From: an uncultured Leucobacter sp.
GTDB lineage: Bacteria > Actinomycetota > Actinomycetes > Actinomycetales > Microbacteriaceae
DNA length: 7,471 bases
Assembly: GCA_937872275.1 (NCBI GenBank)
Contig: CALMSE010000118.1
Coordinates: 1-7,471 of the forward strand
Direction: 5' to 3'
Position numbers and translations under genes: made by a program. Below the pieces are notes generated by a model. It did not search any database and was not told the origin of the DNA. It saw nothing but the letters and a program-made list of their open reading frames with translations. Shown here in pieces: positions 5,756 through 7,471 of the stretch; the stretch's first letter is position 1; every line of letters starts with the position of its first letter.

Positions 5756-5847
5756 GCGCTCGCCGGCTCGACCCGACTCGGCGCTCCGAAGACGAGAGGG
5801 GTTCCGAGCCGACGCCGGCTCGGAACCCCTCTCGCAGTGAGCGCCTA
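5753..5847. repeat. Outer inverted repeat containing both stop codons of the convergent genes
   Basis: TAGGCGCTC at 5753-5761 is exactly complementary to GAGCGCCTA at 5839-5847, and pairing can go on for one G-U and one C-G pair. The first three bases of the left arm are the META gene's TAG; the last three of the right arm are the complement of sucD's TAG. The arms enclose the 19-bp hairpin. A further small stem (CGCCG at 5761-5765 with CGGCG at 5779-5783) can form in the asymmetric left part, competing with the outer stem for its inner end. Confidence 0.6.
5793..5834. terminator. Bidirectional terminator-like hairpin between the META gene and sucD
   Basis: The arms 5793-5811 and 5816-5834 are perfect 19-bp inverted complements around the 4-nt loop ACGC. 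There is no T-run on either strand, so it is not a classic intrinsic terminator, but such U-less hairpins are common at actinobacterial gene ends. Its place between two convergent stop codons suggests that it stops transcription from both sides and protects both 3' ends. Confidence 0.85.
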
Positions 5848-6747
5848 CAGCGCCGCGTAGACCTCGCGCAGCAGCTGAGCGGTCTCGCTCGGAGTCTTGC
5901 CCACGCGGACGCCGGCGGCCTCGAGGGCCTCCTTCTTGGCCTGCGCGGTACCCGCCGAGCCCGACACGATCGCGCCGGCGTGACCCATGGTCTTGCCCTC
6001 GGGCGCGGTGAATCCCGCGACGTAGCCGACGACCGGCTTCGTCACGTTCGCCTTGATGAAGTCGGCCGCGCGCTCCTCGGCGTCGCCGCCGATCTCGCCG
6101 ATCATCACGATCGCCTTCGTCTCGGGATCCGCCTCGAACGCGGCCAGCGCGTCGATGTGGGTGGTGCCGATGATCGGGTCGCCGCCGATGCCGATGGCGG
6201 TCGAGAAGCCGAGGTCGCGCAGCTCGTACATCATCTGGTAGGTCAGGGTGCCCGACTTCGACACGAGGCCGATGGGGCCCTTGCCCGTGATCGTCGCGGG
6301 GGTGATGCCGGCGAGCGACTCGTCGGGCGTGATGATGCCGGGGCAGTTCGGGCCGATGATGCGGGTCTTGCCCCCGATCGCCTTCGCGTGGGCCCAGAGC
6401 TCGGCCGAGTCCTTGACCGGCACGCCCTCGGTGATGATGACGAGCAGGCCGATGCCGGCGTCGAGCGCCTCGACGGCCGCGTCCTTCGTGAAGGCCGGCG
6501 GCACGAAGACCACCGAGGTGTCGGCGCCGGTGGCCGCCATCGCCTCGGCGACCGTCGCGAACACGGGCAGCTCGACGGCGTTGCCCGCGGCGTCGGTGTG
6601 CGACACCGTGGTGCCGGCCTTGCGCGCGTTCACGCCGCCGACGATCTGCGATCCCGCGGCGAGCATGCGGGCCGTGTGCTTCGTGCCCTCCGCGCCCGTG
6701 ATGCCCTGCACGATGATCTTGGAATCCTTGTTCAGGAAGATCGACAT
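5845..6747 (-). CDS. sucD: Succinyl-CoA synthetase (ADP/GDP-forming) subunit alpha
   Basis: A 300-residue alpha subunit of succinate-CoA ligase, which interconverts succinyl-CoA and succinate with nucleotide phosphorylation in the TCA cycle in the cytoplasm. The CoA-binding Rossmann part has the [11 protein letters not shown] loop (15-25), PPAFTKDA (83-90), ITEGVPV (105-111) and IIGPNCPG (130-137). Further on are [32 protein letters not shown] and [10 protein letters not shown]. The phosphorylated active-site histidine is H256 in [10 protein letters not shown]. The length is slightly above the 289 residues of the E. coli protein, and nothing is missing. GGAAAGAAG at 6755-6763 on the minus strand lies 7 nt before the ATG. 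It follows sucC by 52 bp in the same operon and ends at the strong hairpin. Confidence 0.98.
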   Translation of the reverse strand: MSIFLNKDSKIIVQGITGAEGTKHTARMLAAGSQIVGGVNARKAGTTVSHTDAAGNAVELPVFATVAEAMAATGADTSVVFVPPAFTKDAAVEALDAGIGLLVIITEGVPVKDSAELWAHAKAIGGKTRIIGPNCPGIITPDESLAGITPATITGKGPIGLVSKSGTLTYQMMYELRDLGFSTAIGIGGDPIIGTTHIDALAAFEADPETKAIVMIGEIGGDAEERAADFIKANVTKPVVGYVAGFTAPEGKTMGHAGAIVSGSAGTAQAKKEALEAAGVRVGKTPSETAQLLREVYAAL

Positions 6748-6754
6748 TCTGTTG

Positions 6755-6763
6755 CTTCTTTCC
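6755..6763 (-). promoter_or_regulatory. Ribosome-binding site of sucD in the sucC-sucD gap
   Basis: GGAAAGAAG on the minus strand is 7 nt before the sucD ATG. It shows that sucD has its own translation start in the 52-bp gap; no promoter or terminator is seen in that gap, so cotranscription with sucC is likely. Confidence 0.65.
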
Positions 6764-6799
6764 GTTGGTCTGAAAGTCTGGGTGCCTGCGAGCGGCGGA

Positions 6800-7471
6800 T
6801 CAGCGGGCGTTCGCCAGCTCGGCGGCCTTGTCGGCGCCCTCGTCCATGGTCGCGGCGAGGGTGACGAGCGGATGCGCGGCGTCCTCCAGGATGCGGCGGC
6901 CCTCCTCGACGTTGTTGCCGTCGAGACGCACGACGAGCGGCTTGTTCGCCGAGTCGCCGAGCTTCGCGAGCGCGCCCACGATGCCGTTCGCGACCGCGTC
7001 GCAGGCGGTGATGCCGCCGAAGACGTTCACGAACACCGACTTCACCTGCGCATCGCCGAGGATCACGTCGAGGCCCGCGGCCATCACCTCGGCCGAGGCG
7101 CCGCCGCCGATGTCGAGGAAGTTCGCGGGCTTCACGCCGCCGTGGTTCTCGCCCGCGTAGGCGACGACGTCGAGCGTCGACATCACGAGACCCGCGCCGT
7201 TGCCGATCACGCCGACCTCGCCGTCCAGCTTCACGTAGTTGAGATCCTGCGCCTTGGCCTTGAGCTCCAGCGGATCCTCCGCGGCCTTGTCCTCGAGCCC
7301 CTCGTGCTCGGGGTGGCGGAAGCCGGCGTTCTCGTCGAGCGAGACCTTGCCGTCGAGCGCGATGATGTCGCCCGCACCGGTGAGCACGAGCGGGTTCACC
7401 TCGACGAGCGTCGCGTCCTCGCCCGTGTACACCTCGTAGAGCTTCTGGAACACCGGCACGACCTTGCCGAT
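6800..7471 (-). CDS. sucC: Succinyl-CoA synthetase (ADP-forming) subunit beta, 5' end outside window
   Basis: The last 223 residues of the beta subunit, open to the window edge; the N-terminal ATP-grasp part lies outside, so nucleotide specificity cannot be judged. VEVNPL contains the Mg-binding Asn (visible residue 26) and ALDGK the Asp 14 residues later (residue 40), matching N199 and D213 of the E. coli protein. Further signatures are [43 protein letters not shown] and [15 protein letters not shown], the ligase CoA-type domain that contacts the alpha subunit. No frameshift or premature stop is seen. The gene is directly upstream of sucD, as usual, and the two subunits form the active enzyme. 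Confidence 0.98.
   Translation of the reverse strand: MGKVVPVFQKLYEVYTGEDATLVEVNPLVLTGAGDIIALDGKVSLDENAGFRHPEHEGLEDKAAEDPLELKAKAQDLNYVKLDGEVGVIGNGAGLVMSTLDVVAYAGENHGGVKPANFLDIGGGASAEVMAAGLDVILGDAQVKSVFVNVFGGITACDAVANGIVGALAKLGDSANKPLVVRLDGNNVEEGRRILEDAAHPLVTLAATMDEGADKAAELANAR

Noticed and set aside
5635..6864. Plus-strand open frame across the end of META and all of sucD
   Set aside because: Shadow of sucD; sucD is unmistakable on the other strand, and the frame lacks any domain-like pattern.

Overview
The window reads as chromosomal DNA from a high-GC actinobacterium, most likely a member of the Microbacteriaceae (a Leucobacter/Microbacterium-type organism). This is inferred from very high GC, strong G/C bias at third codon positions, the gene families present (DUF6350, GAP/Sap, DUF4166, HPK7 kinase) and several start codons that sit 6-7 nt after a -10-like hexamer, as leaderless genes do in this phylum. 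No tRNA, rRNA, CRISPR array, transposase or integrase gene was seen.

Layout, left to right. (1) 1-594, minus: 5' part of a DUF6350 polytopic membrane protein, cut by the window edge. (2) 668-2616, minus: a two-component system, HPK7-type sensor kinase followed by a NarL/LuxR-type response regulator with a 4-bp ATGA overlap. (3) 2725-3483, plus: a GAP (Sap/LysE-clan) membrane protein, divergent from the kinase across 108 bp. (4) 3505-5158, plus: a DUF4166 protein and a TIGR01777-type SDR/epimerase, translationally overlapping. (5) 5261-5755, plus: a small META-domain lipoprotein. (6) 5753-5847: a strong nested inverted repeat between convergent genes, a likely two-way terminator. (7) 5845-7471, minus: sucD and the 3' part of sucC, the alpha and beta subunits of the TCA-cycle succinyl-CoA synthetase.

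How the genes fit together. sucC-sucD form one operon. In many actinobacteria sucCD is followed on the same strand by the DUF6350 gene and then purN-purH. Here sucD and DUF6350 keep that relative order and strand, but about 5.2 kb carrying six other genes lies between them, which suggests a lineage-specific insertion into a conserved block. The kinase/regulator pair may respond to a membrane signal and may control itself and the divergent GAP gene. The DUF4166-SDR pair looks like a two-gene functional unit of unknown substrate. No clearly new defence, mobile or biosynthetic system is visible. The most useful leads are the interrupted linkage, the DUF4166-SDR pair, the set of leaderless promoters and the nested terminator.
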